From: Sphaerisporangium krabiense
GTDB taxonomy: Bacteria > Actinomycetota > Actinomycetes > Streptosporangiales > Streptosporangiaceae
Direction: 5' to 3'
DNA length: 64,000 bases
NCBI RefSeq assembly: GCF_014200435.1
Contig: NZ_JACHBR010000001.1
Location: forward strand, 3,255,501 to 3,319,500
The notes beneath the pieces were generated by a model, which saw only the letters and a list, made by a program, of their open reading frames with translations, ran no database searches and was not told where the DNA came from. The position numbers were made by a program, and so were the translations under genes. The first letter of the stretch is position 1. Each line of letters opens with the position of its first letter. Shown in pieces: positions 24,694 through 34,053 of this stretch.

Positions 24694-26346
24694 GTGGCTG
24701 AGCGTGCCTTCCCTCTGAAATTATTCAGAAAATCATCATTATTCGGACGGACGCCGGTTCCTTCGGCGGAGCGGCCGGACGGGGGATCCTCGATCCGCGA
24801 CCGCCTGGTGCCCCCGTTCGCGGACACCTCCATCTGGGCCTGGCTGGGCCCGGTGCTGGTCGCGACGTTCGGGGCTCTGCTCCGCTTCGACCGCCTCGCC
24901 CTCCCCAAGGCGGTCGTGTTCGACGAGACGTACTACGCCAAGGACGCCCTGTCCCTGCTCACCTACGGCGTCGAACGCACCTTCCTCGGCACGTCGGATA
25001 ACCCGATCGCCGACCAGAGGCTCCTCGCCGGCCGCGACGACCTGTGGGTGACCTGCACGCCCGACAGCCTCGACCCGTGCGCCTCCTACGTGGCCCACCC
25101 TCCGCTCGGTAAGTGGTTGATCGGTGTGGGGGAGTGGTTGTGGGGGGCTGATCCGTTCGGGTGGCGGTTCGCGGCGGCGGTGCTGGGGTCGTTGTCGATT
25201 CTGCTGGTGGCGCGGGTGGCGCGGCGGATGACGCGGTCGACGTTGCTGGGGTGTCTGGCGGGGTTGCTTTTGGCGTTGGACGGGTTGCATTTCGTGTTGT
25301 CCCGTACGGCGTTGCTGGATGTGTTCCTGATGTTCTGGGTGCTTGCGGGTTTCGGGTGCCTGGTGGTGGATCGGGATCGGTCGCGGGAGCGTCTGGCGCG
25401 GTGGTATGAGGGGTCTTCGCTCGCGGGGGCGGGTCCGTGGCTTGGGGTGCGGCCGTGGCGGATCGGGGCGGGGGTGTGTCTGGGGGCGGCGGTGGCGACC
25501 AAGTGGAGCGGGGTGTTCTTCTTGGTGGCTTTCGCGGTGATGTCGTTGTTGTGGGATGCGGGGGCGCGGCGTGCGGTGGGGTTGCGTCATCCGTTCTCGG
25601 GGGCGCTCCGGCGGGATGTGCCCACGGCGCTGGCGGGGTTGGGTCTGGTGCCGGTGGTGGTGTACGTGGCCAGTTGGGCGGGGTGGTTCGCCACGCCGTA
25701 CGGGTACGGCCGCAACTGGGCCCAAGCCACCAGCAGCGGCTGGAGCTACTGGGTGTTCAGCTCGATCCGCTCGTGGATCGACTACCAGTCCCAGGTGCTG
25801 GGCTACCACACCGGTCTCGACCAGTCCCATCCCTACCAGTCCTGGCCCTGGCAGTGGCCGCTGCTCATCCGCCCGGTCGCCTTCCACTACACCGGCGGCG
25901 CCGGCACCTGCGGCGCCCCGTCGTGCGCGCAGGCGGTGCTCGGGGTGGGCACGCCGGTCATCTGGTACGGCTCGCTGATCGCCCTCATCGGGCTGATCGC
26001 CTGGTACGTGGCCACCCGCGACTGGCGCGCCGGAGCCGTGCTGCTGACCTACGGCGTCGGCTGGCTGCCCTGGTTCTACTACGCCATCGCCGACAAGCGG
26101 ACCATGTTCCTGTTCTACATGGCCCCCATGCTCCCGTTCATGGCGATCGCCCTGGCCCTGGGCGCGGGATTGCTGATCGGACGGGCGGGCCCCCAGTCGT
26201 CCCGCAGGGCGATCGGCGCGGCCGTCGTCGGAGCCTTCACCCTGCTGGCGTTGATCAACTTCTGGTGGTTGTACCCGGTCATCTCCGCCGAGGACATCCC
26301 CTACGACGACTGGCACCGGCGCATGCTTTTCCCTAGCTGGATCTAG
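24694..26346 (+). CDS. pmt: Protein O-mannosyltransferase (PMT/GT39), copy 2
   Basis: 550 residues from the GTG at 24694. Same architecture as copy 1: VFDETYYAKDALSLLTYG at the catalytic first loop, HPPLGKWLIGVGEW, about ten membrane helices, and an end YPVISAEDIPYDDWHRRMLF. The N-terminus (about 35 residues) and a 60-residue stretch after the identical core differ from copy 1, so the two enzymes may have different acceptor preference. Most actinobacteria have one essential-like pmt copy at rsmI. A second copy on the other side of rsmI, in the opposite orientation, is unusual. The stop overlaps the convergent glycosyltransferase by 14 bases. Confidence 0.92.
   Translation: MAERAFPLKLFRKSSLFGRTPVPSAERPDGGSSIRDRLVPPFADTSIWAWLGPVLVATFGALLRFDRLALPKAVVFDETYYAKDALSLLTYGVERTFLGTSDNPIADQRLLAGRDDLWVTCTPDSLDPCASYVAHPPLGKWLIGVGEWLWGADPFGWRFAAAVLGSLSILLVARVARRMTRSTLLGCLAGLLLALDGLHFVLSRTALLDVFLMFWVLAGFGCLVVDRDRSRERLARWYEGSSLAGAGPWLGVRPWRIGAGVCLGAAVATKWSGVFFLVAFAVMSLLWDAGARRAVGLRHPFSGALRRDVPTALAGLGLVPVVVYVASWAGWFATPYGYGRNWAQATSSGWSYWVFSSIRSWIDYQSQVLGYHTGLDQSHPYQSWPWQWPLLIRPVAFHYTGGAGTCGAPSCAQAVLGVGTPVIWYGSLIALIGLIAWYVATRDWRAGAVLLTYGVGWLPWFYYAIADKRTMFLFYMAPMLPFMAIALALGAGLLIGRAGPQSSRRAIGAAVVGAFTLLALINFWWLYPVISAEDIPYDDWHRRMLFPSWI
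25095..25739 (+). repeat. Inverted repeat tract 1, copy in pmt 2
   Basis: Reverse complement of 22632-23276, with one synonymous difference that I can find. Boundaries fall inside codons at the start of HPPLG and after NWAQATSSG. Confidence 0.9.
25924..26153 (+). repeat. Inverted repeat tract 2, copy in pmt 2
   Basis: Matches 22224-22453 reversed with about six differences. It is separated from tract 1 by a diverged 184-base spacer (178 in the other copy). Confidence 0.8.
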
Positions 26347-27841
26347 CGGGGGCCGGCCCGCGCCGCCACGGCGGGCGCACTCCCTCATGGAGGGCGATGG
26401 CGGCGGACAGGAACGCCAGGGGCAGCGCGGGCAACAGGTACCGGTAGTCGAACTCCGCCGTGGCGGCGGGCGCCACGACCAGGGCGGCCGACGCCACCCA
26501 CGGCAGCAGCCCCGGCCCGCCGAGCTTGCGCCACCGCGCGATCACCCCGGCCGCGCCGACCAGCAGCGCCAGGCCGAGCACGAGGCCCGGCATGTAGACC
26601 ACCCGCTGGTAGCGCTCCATGATCGTGGCCCACGGCCAGTACGCGTGGGTGCTCGCGCGGCCCTGCTCGTAGGCCACCAGGTCGCGGTCCACCGTGCCCT
26701 GGTAGCTCTTCCAGGTCGGCGGCGACTTCTGCAGCCGGTCCGGATCCTTGGCGGTGACGCCCTTGCTGTCGAACTCGTACTGCATGTACGTGAGCGCGTC
26801 GGGGAACACCGGGCGGTCCCAGCGGAAGCTGCGCAGCAGGTCGCCCCAGACGGCGGCCAGGTAGTCGCCGGGCTGGGCGAGGATGGCCCGCTTGGCGAAC
26901 GTGCCCGCCGCGTCGTTGACGTGCCGGTCGAACTTGTCGGTGCCCCAGCGGTGCAGCACCTCGCCGCGGCCGGTGTACCACAGGTACCACTGGGAGAACT
27001 GGCTGCGCGCGAAGGCCGGGTTGACGCACAGCGGGATCAGCTCCTGCTCGCGCTGCAGGTCCGGCTTGATCTTCTTGCAGTCCGCGAACTTCGCCGTGCG
27101 CATGTAGAGGATCAGCCCGTCGCTCTGCGTCAGCGCGAACTGCCCCTGCGCCGCGGCGAACCACCCCATGTACGCCACCACCGGCACCGCGCACGCCGTC
27201 ACCACCGCCAGGATGGGCTTCCATCCGGTGCGCTTGATGAGCAGGAAGACCACGACCACGGCCAGGATGGGCAGGCCGATGCTGCGCGTCAGCGCGGTGA
27301 GCGCGAGCAGCAGCCCGACCGCCACGCCGGAGCGCCACGACAGGCGGCGATGCCACAGCACCAGCGTCACCAGGCCCACGATGAGCAGGGTGAACATGGT
27401 GTCGGACATGATCAGCTGTTCGAGCTGGATCTGGTAGGCGTCGAACAGCACCGGCACGGCGGCCAGCGTCGCGCCCCAGTCGGGCAGGCCGAACCTGCGC
27501 CTCAGCAGCGCGTAGATGAGCACCGCCGTCGCCAGGCCCATGAGGTGCTGGGTGAGGACCACCAGCCCGAAACTGTGGAACGGCTTGAGCGCCAGGAGCC
27601 AGAAACCGTAGCCGTCCGGGCGGATCGGGTGCGGGCGGGGGTGCAGGGCTACGGAGACGTACTCGTAGGAGTCGTTGAACCACATCGCCGGCCGGTAGCC
27701 GAGCATGGCGATCACGCGCAGCGCCGCGCCCAGCGTGAAAGCGATCACGAAAAGACGGCGACGCCGGAGAAACCCCAGGACACGCGCGCGTTTGCTCCGC
27801 GCCGGCGCGTCCGCCTGCGCCGGATCGGCTACGGTCACCAT
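26333..27841 (-). CDS. GT-C-type membrane glycosyltransferase or mannosyltransferase-like protein
   Basis: 502 residues. The first loop after helix 1 holds WFNDSYEYV, the acidic N-D motif position of GT-C enzymes (ArnT, PMT, GT87 groups). About eleven hydrophobic helices follow, with an extracytoplasmic loop containing two Cys (FADCKKIKPD, LIPLCVNP) that may be disulphide-linked. The C-terminal helices end FDYRYLLPALPLAFLSAAI. GT-C enzymes use polyprenyl-phosphate sugars outside the membrane. Position beside two pmt genes and a polyprenyl-phosphate type GT2 gene supports a role in the same glycosylation pathway. Substrate unknown. Confidence 0.75.
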   Translation of the reverse strand: MVTVADPAQADAPARSKRARVLGFLRRRRLFVIAFTLGAALRVIAMLGYRPAMWFNDSYEYVSVALHPRPHPIRPDGYGFWLLALKPFHSFGLVVLTQHLMGLATAVLIYALLRRRFGLPDWGATLAAVPVLFDAYQIQLEQLIMSDTMFTLLIVGLVTLVLWHRRLSWRSGVAVGLLLALTALTRSIGLPILAVVVVFLLIKRTGWKPILAVVTACAVPVVAYMGWFAAAQGQFALTQSDGLILYMRTAKFADCKKIKPDLQREQELIPLCVNPAFARSQFSQWYLWYTGRGEVLHRWGTDKFDRHVNDAAGTFAKRAILAQPGDYLAAVWGDLLRSFRWDRPVFPDALTYMQYEFDSKGVTAKDPDRLQKSPPTWKSYQGTVDRDLVAYEQGRASTHAYWPWATIMERYQRVVYMPGLVLGLALLVGAAGVIARWRKLGGPGLLPWVASAALVVAPAATAEFDYRYLLPALPLAFLSAAIALHEGVRPPWRRGPAPARSS

Positions 27842-27922
27842 GGTTTACAGGATGCCAGCCGTTTCGCGGACTTGACCCGAGCACCTGAGGGCAGAGGGCA
27901 TCATGGTTGGACTACGCACCTG

Positions 27923-29194
27923 ATGATCGAAGCGCGAACGAGGGGTTTCGACGTGGAACTGACTGTGGTCATGCCGTGCCTGAACGAGGCGGAGACCGTC
28001 GAAACGTGCGTGCGCAAGGCGTTGGGCTTCATGGCCGAGCAGGGCATCGAGGGCGAGGTGGTGATCGCCGACAACGGCAGCACCGACGGCTCCCAGCAGC
28101 TCGCCAGGGACGCCGGCGCCCGCGTCGTCCACGTCGACCAGAAGGGGTACGGCAACGCCCTCATGGGCGGCATCCGCGCCGCGCGCGGCCGCTACGTGAT
28201 CATGGGAGACGCCGACGACTCCTACGACTTCACCGCGCTGATGCCCTTCGTCGAAGAGCTGCGCGGCGGCGCCGACCTGGTCATGGGCAACCGCTTCCGC
28301 GGCGGCATCGCCCCCGGCGCCATGCCCCCCCTGCACCGCTACCTCGGCAACCCGGTGCTGTCGTTCATCGGCCGGCTGTTCTTCCCGAGCGCGATCCGCG
28401 ACTTCCACTGCGGCCTGCGCGGGTTCCGCCGCGACTCGATCCTGAACCTCGGCCTGCAGACCGGCGGCATGGAGTTCGCCAGCGAGATGGTCGTGAAGTC
28501 CACGATCCAGGGCCTGGACGTCCGCGAGGTGCCCACCACCCTCAGCCCCGACGGCCGGTCCCGCCCGCCGCACCTGCGCTCCTGGCGGGACGGCTGGCGC
28601 CACCTGCGCTTCCTGCTGCTCTACAGCCCCCGCTGGCTGTTCTTCATCCCCGGCCTGGTTCTGATGGCGCTCGGTCTCACCGTCGGCACCGCGCTCACCT
28701 TCGGCCCGGTCTACATCGGCAAGCTGGCCTTCGACGTCGACACGCTGGTCGGGGCGTCGGCGGCCGTCGTCATCGGCTTCCAGGCGGTGCTGTTCGCGCT
28801 GTTCACCAAGGTATACGCCGCCGAAGAGGGGTTCCTGCCCGAGGACAGGCGCATCAGGCGCCTGGTCGACGTGGTCACCCTGGAACGCGGCCTGATCGCG
28901 GGCGGCCTGCTGGCCCTCGCGGGCCTGGCGGGCATGGTCGCCTCGCTGGCGCACTGGCAGGTGCGCAACTTCGGCGAGCTGATCCCCGCCGAGTCGCTGC
29001 GCCTGGTCGTGCCCTCCGCGACCGCCCTCGTCATCAGCTTCCAGACCATCTTCGCGGCCCTGTTCATCAGCATCCTCGGCATCCGCAGGACCAAGGAGAC
29101 CCCCGCCGACGTCGCCGCCTCCGCCGCCGAGGAGGCCGCCGAGGCTGTGCGCATGGCGCGTCCCGCGGCCGCGCAGCACGAGGACGCTCTCTAG
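27923..29194 (+). CDS. Family 2 glycosyltransferase with C-terminal membrane helices (polyprenyl-phosphate sugar synthase-like)
   Basis: 423 residues from the ATG at 27923; an internal GTG just before ELTVVMPCLNE is also possible. The GT-A catalytic domain has VVMPCLNEAETV, DNGSTDGS, KGYGNALMGGI, IMGDADDSYDF (the D-x-D region) and a MGNRFRGGI loop. Four hydrophobic helices follow (LFFIPGLVLMALGLTVG and three more), as in dolichol-phosphate glucose/mannose synthases with a membrane tail. It probably makes a polyprenyl-phosphate-linked sugar for the neighbouring GT-C enzymes. It is divergent from the GT-C gene with an 81-base gap. Confidence 0.85.
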   Translation: MIEARTRGFDVELTVVMPCLNEAETVETCVRKALGFMAEQGIEGEVVIADNGSTDGSQQLARDAGARVVHVDQKGYGNALMGGIRAARGRYVIMGDADDSYDFTALMPFVEELRGGADLVMGNRFRGGIAPGAMPPLHRYLGNPVLSFIGRLFFPSAIRDFHCGLRGFRRDSILNLGLQTGGMEFASEMVVKSTIQGLDVREVPTTLSPDGRSRPPHLRSWRDGWRHLRFLLLYSPRWLFFIPGLVLMALGLTVGTALTFGPVYIGKLAFDVDTLVGASAAVVIGFQAVLFALFTKVYAAEEGFLPEDRRIRRLVDVVTLERGLIAGGLLALAGLAGMVASLAHWQVRNFGELIPAESLRLVVPSATALVISFQTIFAALFISILGIRRTKETPADVAASAAEEAAEAVRMARPAAAQHEDAL

Positions 29195-29277
29195 CCGGCG
29201 CGGGTTTCCCGACGAGAACGAAGTGAGAGGCGCATAAGGGTTCGAGGCTGACGGCGGGGACCTCTAGGCTTGATGGC

Positions 29278-31068
29278 ATGTCCCAGCAGTCCCAGCACAT
29301 CTTGACCGCCGTCGCCTGGCCCTACGCCAACGGTCCCCGTCACATCGGGCACGTCTCCGGGTTCGGCGTGCCGTCCGACGTCTTCAGCCGCTACCAGCGG
29401 ATGGCGGGCAACAAGGTGCTGATGGTCAGCGGCACCGACGAGCACGGCACGCCCATCCAGGTGCAGGCCGACCGCGAGGGCGTCACCGCCCGCGAGCTCG
29501 CCGACCGCTACAACCGGGTGATCGCCGAGGACCTCACCGCCCTGGGCCTCTCGTACGACCTGTTCACGCGCACCACGACGGCCAACCACTACGCCATCGC
29601 GCAAGAGATCTTCAAGGGCCTGTACGAGAACGGCTACGTCTTCCCGAAGACGACCATGGGCGCGGTCTCGCCGTCCACCGGGCGCACCCTTCCCGACCGC
29701 TACATCGAGGGCACCTGCCCCATCTGCGGGTACGACGGCGCGCGCGGCGACCAGTGCGACAACTGCGGCAACCAGCTCGACCCGATCGACCTGATCAACC
29801 CCAAGAGCCGCATCAACGGCGAGACGCCCAAGTTCATCGAGACCGAGCACTTCATGCTCGACCTGCCGGCGTTCGCCGAGGTGCTGGGCTCCTGGCTGCA
29901 GTCCAAGCAGGGCGAGTGGCGGCCCAACGTCCTGAAGTTCTCGCTCAACCTCCTCGGCGACCTGCAGCCCCGCGCCATCAGCCGCGACCTCGACTGGGGC
30001 GTGCCCATCCCCCTGGACGGCTGGCGCGACCGCGAGGACAAGCGGCTGTACGTCTGGTTCGACGCGGTCATCGGCTACCTCAGCGCCTCGATCGAGTGGG
30101 CGCGCCGCTCGGGCGACCCGGACGCCTGGCGGCAGTGGTGGCAGAACCCCGACGCCCGCGGCTACTACTTCATGGGCAAGGACAACATCGTCTTCCACTC
30201 CGAGATCTGGCCCGCCATGCTGCTCGGCTACAACGGCGAGGGGGCGCGCGGCGGCACGCCGGGCTCGCTCGGCAAGCTGGCCCTGCCGTCGGAGGTCGTC
30301 TCCAGCGAGTTCCTCACCATGGAGGGCCGCAAGTTCTCCTCCAGCCGCCAGGTCGTGATCTACGTGCGCGACTTCCTGTCGCGCTACGACGCCGACGCCC
30401 TGCGCTACTACATCGCGGTCGCCGGCCCGGAGAACCAGGACACCGACTTCACCTGGTCGGAGTTCGTCAACAGGAACAACGGCGAGCTGGTCGCCGCGTG
30501 GGGCAACCTCGTCAACCGGTCGATCTCGATGGCCGCCAAGAACTTCGGCGCGGTGCCGGAGGCGGGCGAGCTGACCGACGCCGACCGCGCGCTGCTGGCG
30601 CGCAGCGGCGGGGCCTTCTCCGCCGTCGGCGCCGAGCTCGGCAGGTCGCGCTTCAAGAACGCCGTCACCGAGGCGTTCGACGTCGTCCGCGACGCCAACC
30701 GCTACCTCGCCGAACAGGAGCCCTGGAAGCTCAAGGACGACCCCGAGCGCGTCAAGTCGATCCTCCACGTCGCCCTCCAGGTCGTGGACGACGCCAAGAC
30801 CATGCTCACTCCCTTCCTGCCGGCGTCCTCCAACAAGGTCCACGCCATGCTCGGCGGCGAGGGCGTCTGGTCGGGCATGCCCCGGATCGAGGAGGTCGAC
30901 GAGGACGGCCGCCCGCCGTACCCGGTGATCACCGGCGAGTACGAGGGCCGGGCCCGCTGGGAGTCGGTTCCGCTCCGGCCCGGCACGCCGCTGGCGCCGC
31001 CCACCCCGCTGTTCGCCAAGCTCGATCCCAAGGTGGTCGACGAAGAGCTCGCCCGCCTCGGAGAGTGA
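29278..31068 (+). CDS. metG: Methionyl-tRNA synthetase
   Basis: 596 residues. Class I signature HIGH at residues 22-25. The zinc knuckle is Cys147, Cys150, Cys160, Cys163. The KMSKS-equivalent loop is KFSSS at 352-356. The anticodon-binding helical domain follows, with [10 protein letters not shown]. The absence of a C-terminal dimerisation (EMAP) domain and the FSSS form of the loop match the large-actinomycete enzyme. The start at 29278 has no strong ribosome site, and the TAGGCT box some ten bases upstream suggests a near-leaderless message. tatD starts seven bases after the stop. Confidence 0.97.
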   Translation: MSQQSQHILTAVAWPYANGPRHIGHVSGFGVPSDVFSRYQRMAGNKVLMVSGTDEHGTPIQVQADREGVTARELADRYNRVIAEDLTALGLSYDLFTRTTTANHYAIAQEIFKGLYENGYVFPKTTMGAVSPSTGRTLPDRYIEGTCPICGYDGARGDQCDNCGNQLDPIDLINPKSRINGETPKFIETEHFMLDLPAFAEVLGSWLQSKQGEWRPNVLKFSLNLLGDLQPRAISRDLDWGVPIPLDGWRDREDKRLYVWFDAVIGYLSASIEWARRSGDPDAWRQWWQNPDARGYYFMGKDNIVFHSEIWPAMLLGYNGEGARGGTPGSLGKLALPSEVVSSEFLTMEGRKFSSSRQVVIYVRDFLSRYDADALRYYIAVAGPENQDTDFTWSEFVNRNNGELVAAWGNLVNRSISMAAKNFGAVPEAGELTDADRALLARSGGAFSAVGAELGRSRFKNAVTEAFDVVRDANRYLAEQEPWKLKDDPERVKSILHVALQVVDDAKTMLTPFLPASSNKVHAMLGGEGVWSGMPRIEEVDEDGRPPYPVITGEYEGRARWESVPLRPGTPLAPPTPLFAKLDPKVVDEELARLGE

Positions 31069-31075
31069 CGCCGCG

Positions 31076-31933
31076 ATGAGCCAGGCGGTTCCGCCCGCGC
31101 CCGAGCCGCTCGGCGCGGAGGTCTTCGACAGCCACTGCCACCTCGACATCATGGTCGGCGAGCGCAAGGCGTCCTCGGGGGACGCCGTCGCGCTCGCCGC
31201 GCAGGCGTCGGGCACGGGAGTGGGCAAGATCCTCGCCGAGGCCCGCGAGGTGGGCGTCACCCGCCTCGTGACCATCGGCTACGACCTGCGCTCCTCCCGG
31301 TGGGGCGCGCAGGTCGCCCGCGAGCGCGACGACGTGTACGCCGGGGTGGCCATCCACCCCAACGAGGCGCACGCCGCCACTCCCGAGGTCCTGGACGAGA
31401 TCGAGAAGCTGGCCCGCGAGCCGCAGGTCCGGGCCGTCGGCGAGACCGGGCTCGACTTCTTCCGCGACTGGGCGTCCCGCGAGGACCAGGAGGCGTCGTT
31501 CCGCGCCCACATCGAGATCGCCAAGCGGACGGGCAAGGCGCTGGTCATCCACGACCGCGACGCCCACGACGACGTCCTGCGCGTCCTCGCCGACGCGGGC
31601 GCGCCCGAGGTGGTCGTCTTCCACAGCTACTCCGGCGACGCCGCCATGGCCCGGCGGTGCGTCGAGGCCGGGTACTTCATGTCCTTCTCCGGCCCGGTCA
31701 CCTACAAGAACGCCGGCTACCTTCGCGAGGCCGCCGAGCTGGCCCCGCCCGAGCTCATGCTCGTCGAGACCGACGCCCCCTACCTGCCGCCCACCCCGCA
31801 CCGCGGCAAGCCCAACGCGCCCTACCTCATCCCGCTCACGCTGCGCTGCCTGGCCGAGGTCAAGGGCATGGACGCCGACGCCCTGGCCCGCGCCGTCGAC
31901 GCCAACGGCGAGCGCGTCTTCGGGGCCTGGTGA
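31076..31933 (+). CDS. tatD: TatD-family metal-dependent deoxyribonuclease
   Basis: 285 residues. FDSHCHLDI carries the first metal pair (H-x-H). AIHPNEAH, VGETGLDFF (catalytic Glu), LVIHDRDAH, VVFHSYSGD and LVETDAPYLPP supply the other ligands, all in the standard TatD order. TatD enzymes are 3'-5' exonucleases linked to DNA repair and turnover. An insertion after GERKASSG lengthens the first loop, as is common in actinobacteria. It is seven bases behind metG, so cotranscription is likely. Confidence 0.93.
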   Translation: MSQAVPPAPEPLGAEVFDSHCHLDIMVGERKASSGDAVALAAQASGTGVGKILAEAREVGVTRLVTIGYDLRSSRWGAQVARERDDVYAGVAIHPNEAHAATPEVLDEIEKLAREPQVRAVGETGLDFFRDWASREDQEASFRAHIEIAKRTGKALVIHDRDAHDDVLRVLADAGAPEVVVFHSYSGDAAMARRCVEAGYFMSFSGPVTYKNAGYLREAAELAPPELMLVETDAPYLPPTPHRGKPNAPYLIPLTLRCLAEVKGMDADALARAVDANGERVFGAW

Positions 31934-32057
31934 ACTCCCGGCGTCGCCGTCGTCAACTCCAAGTGACCACAATCTCACGGACCGCTTTCGGCCATCTGGT
32001 TGAGTGCCCGTGGAGGCGGCGCTAGCGTCGGCAGCCGGTCTACTCGAAGGACGCGCC

Positions 32058-33029
32058 GTGCCTCCATCCTCGGCGCCGGCCGCCCGGCGTCCCGGGTCGC
32101 GCCGTGCCCCGCGCCGCCCCTCGCGCCTGCGCGCCATCGCACGCTCGCCGGGGGCGGCGGTGCTCTGCGCGGTCGTGGCGGGCGTGACCTCCGCCCTGCT
32201 CGTCGCCGACGTGCTGGCCAACGAGGTGCGGCTGATCGTGGACGGCGGCGAGGCCACCGTCCTCAGCTTCGGCGGCACCGTCGGCGAGGTCCTCGCGCAC
32301 GCGAAGGTCCCGGTCGGCCCGGGGGACCACGTCGATCCGGCGCCCGGCCGCCTGGTGGGCGACGGCGCGGCGGTCGTCGTGCGGCACGCCCGGCGGCTGG
32401 TGCTCACGCTGGACGGCCGCAGGACCACCCACACGGTCACGGCGCTCAACGTGGGGGAGGCCCTCCAGCAGCTCGATCTCACCCGGCGCCCGGCCACGCT
32501 GTCGGCCTCCACGATGCGGCAGATCCCGGTGTCCGGGTTCGCGCTGAGCGTCCGCACGCAGCGCCGGGTCACGGTCGTGCGGGGCGGCGTGCGGCTGGAG
32601 CTCCTGACGTACGGCCGCACGGTGCGCTCCGTCCTCGAGCAGCACGACATCACCCTGGCCCGGGGCGACCGGGTGAGCCCGCCGCTGCGCTCCTTTCCCG
32701 AGGACGACCAGGTCATCCGCATCACCCCCGCCCCGCCGCCCCCGCCGGTCCACGTCGTTCCGGTCAACGCGTGGGTGGCCTCCCTCAACTGGGGGGCGCT
32801 CGCCCGCTGCCAGAGCGGCGGCGACCCCAGGTCGTTCGACCCGCGGGGGCCGTACTACGGCATGTACCAGTTCAGCCTGCCCGTGTGGCGGGCCGTGGGC
32901 GGCGCCAGGACCCCGCTGGACTGGCCCGCGGACGAGCAGACCTACCGCGCCCAGCTCCTCTACCAGAGGGTCGCGGGCCGCTGGCACGGCCAGTGGCCGG
33001 ACTGCGGCGCGCGCCTGTTCACCCGGTGA
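32058..33029 (+). CDS. Rpf-like (resuscitation-promoting factor B type) protein with a substituted catalytic residue
   Basis: 323 residues from the GTG at 32058, which has GAAGGA upstream; an earlier GTG at 32004 lacks one. A basic N-terminus and one membrane anchor ([20 protein letters not shown]) are followed by three DUF348 repeats ([19 protein letters not shown], then [11 protein letters not shown], then [15 protein letters not shown]) and a Pro-rich hinge. The C-terminal Rpf/transglycosylase-like domain is [25 protein letters not shown], then WPDCG. The family motif is C-E-S-G-G, and here the Glu is Gln252. The G5 domain of mycobacterial RpfB is absent. The gene has its conserved place between tatD and rsmA. 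Confidence 0.88.
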   Translation: MPPSSAPAARRPGSRRAPRRPSRLRAIARSPGAAVLCAVVAGVTSALLVADVLANEVRLIVDGGEATVLSFGGTVGEVLAHAKVPVGPGDHVDPAPGRLVGDGAAVVVRHARRLVLTLDGRRTTHTVTALNVGEALQQLDLTRRPATLSASTMRQIPVSGFALSVRTQRRVTVVRGGVRLELLTYGRTVRSVLEQHDITLARGDRVSPPLRSFPEDDQVIRITPAPPPPPVHVVPVNAWVASLNWGALARCQSGGDPRSFDPRGPYYGMYQFSLPVWRAVGGARTPLDWPADEQTYRAQLLYQRVAGRWHGQWPDCGARLFTR

Positions 33030-33081
33030 GCGTCACGGGCGCGCGCCGACGCGGGTGCCGCGGGTGCGGGACACTGGGGGG

Positions 33082-33945
33082 ATGGGGAGTTCGATCGTGA
33101 ACCTGCTCGGCCCGGCAGAGATACGTGTTCTGGCTGACAAGCTCGACCTGAGGCCGACCAAGCGGCTCGGGCAGAACTTCGTCATCGACGGAGGCACGGT
33201 GCGCCGCATCGCCCGGGTGGCCGAGGTGTCGCCCGACGACGTGGTGATCGAGGTCGGGCCCGGCCTCGGCTCGCTCACGCTCGCGCTGCTCCCCGAGGCG
33301 TCGCGGCTGGTGGCGGTGGAGATCGACCCGGTGCTCGCCGGGCAGCTCCCGCTGACCGTCGCCGAGCGCGCCCCCGGGCTGGCGGGCCGTCTCACCGTCG
33401 TCCTGGCCGACGCGATGCGCGTGCTGCCCGCGCAGCTCGGCGGGGCGGAGCCCACGGCGCTGGTCGCCAACCTGCCGTACAACGTGGCGGTGCCGGTCGT
33501 CCTGCACCTGCTGGAGGTCCTGCCCTCGCTGCGCAAGGGCCTGGTGATGGTGCAGTCCGAGGTGGCCGACCGCATGGCCGCCGGGCCCGGCTCGAAGGTG
33601 TACGGCGTGCCGTCCGTCAAGGCGGCCTGGTACGCCGACGTGCGGCGGGCCGGGCCGGTGGGGCGCACGGTGTTCTGGCCGGTGCCGAACGTCGATTCCG
33701 GGCTGGTGGCGCTGACGCGCAGGGACCCGCCGCCGACCACCGCCTCCCGTGAGGAGGTCTTCGCCGTCGTGGACGCCGCCTTCGCCCAGCGCCGCAAGAC
33801 GCTCAGGGCCGCCCTGGCGTCCTGGGCGGGCACGCCCGCCGCCGCCGAGACGGCCCTGCGCGCGGCCGGCGTCGACCCGTCGCTGCGCGGCGAACAGCTC
33901 CGTGTCGAGGAGTTCGCCAGAATCGCGGAGAACCGCCGAAGATGA
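33082..33945 (+). CDS. rsmA: 16S rRNA dimethyladenosine transferase
   Basis: 287 residues from the ATG at 33082. [12 protein letters not shown] opens the enzyme. [16 protein letters not shown] is the S-adenosylmethionine motif [10 protein letters not shown] motif II, and [18 protein letters not shown] the catalytic N-L-P-Y motif. The end has [12 protein letters not shown]. It dimethylates two adjacent adenines in helix 45 of 16S rRNA during small-subunit assembly. It sits between rpf and ispE as in mycobacteria. The first nine codons of a longer frame are not conserved and were left out. Confidence 0.96.
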   Translation: MGSSIVNLLGPAEIRVLADKLDLRPTKRLGQNFVIDGGTVRRIARVAEVSPDDVVIEVGPGLGSLTLALLPEASRLVAVEIDPVLAGQLPLTVAERAPGLAGRLTVVLADAMRVLPAQLGGAEPTALVANLPYNVAVPVVLHLLEVLPSLRKGLVMVQSEVADRMAAGPGSKVYGVPSVKAAWYADVRRAGPVGRTVFWPVPNVDSGLVALTRRDPPPTTASREEVFAVVDAAFAQRRKTLRAALASWAGTPAAAETALRAAGVDPSLRGEQLRVEEFARIAENRRR

Positions 33946-34053
33946 CGTGAATGACGTTCGATGTCGCTTTTGGTGGGACAGAGAGGGCGGTGGCGTCGGG
34001 CGCGCAGAGGCGGTTGTTTGTCATGTGGCGACGGAGCGTTACGATCTGTTGCC

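Noticed and set aside
29191-31275. A long open frame antisense to metG
   Set aside because: It is Val/Gly/Ala/Arg-rich with no motif, as expected opposite a high-GC gene. The sense frame has all the synthetase motifs.
31963-31978. CRP-type site GTGA-N8-TCAC upstream of the Rpf-like gene
   Set aside because: The consensus needs a 6-base centre and the flanking T/A are absent, so the match is weak.
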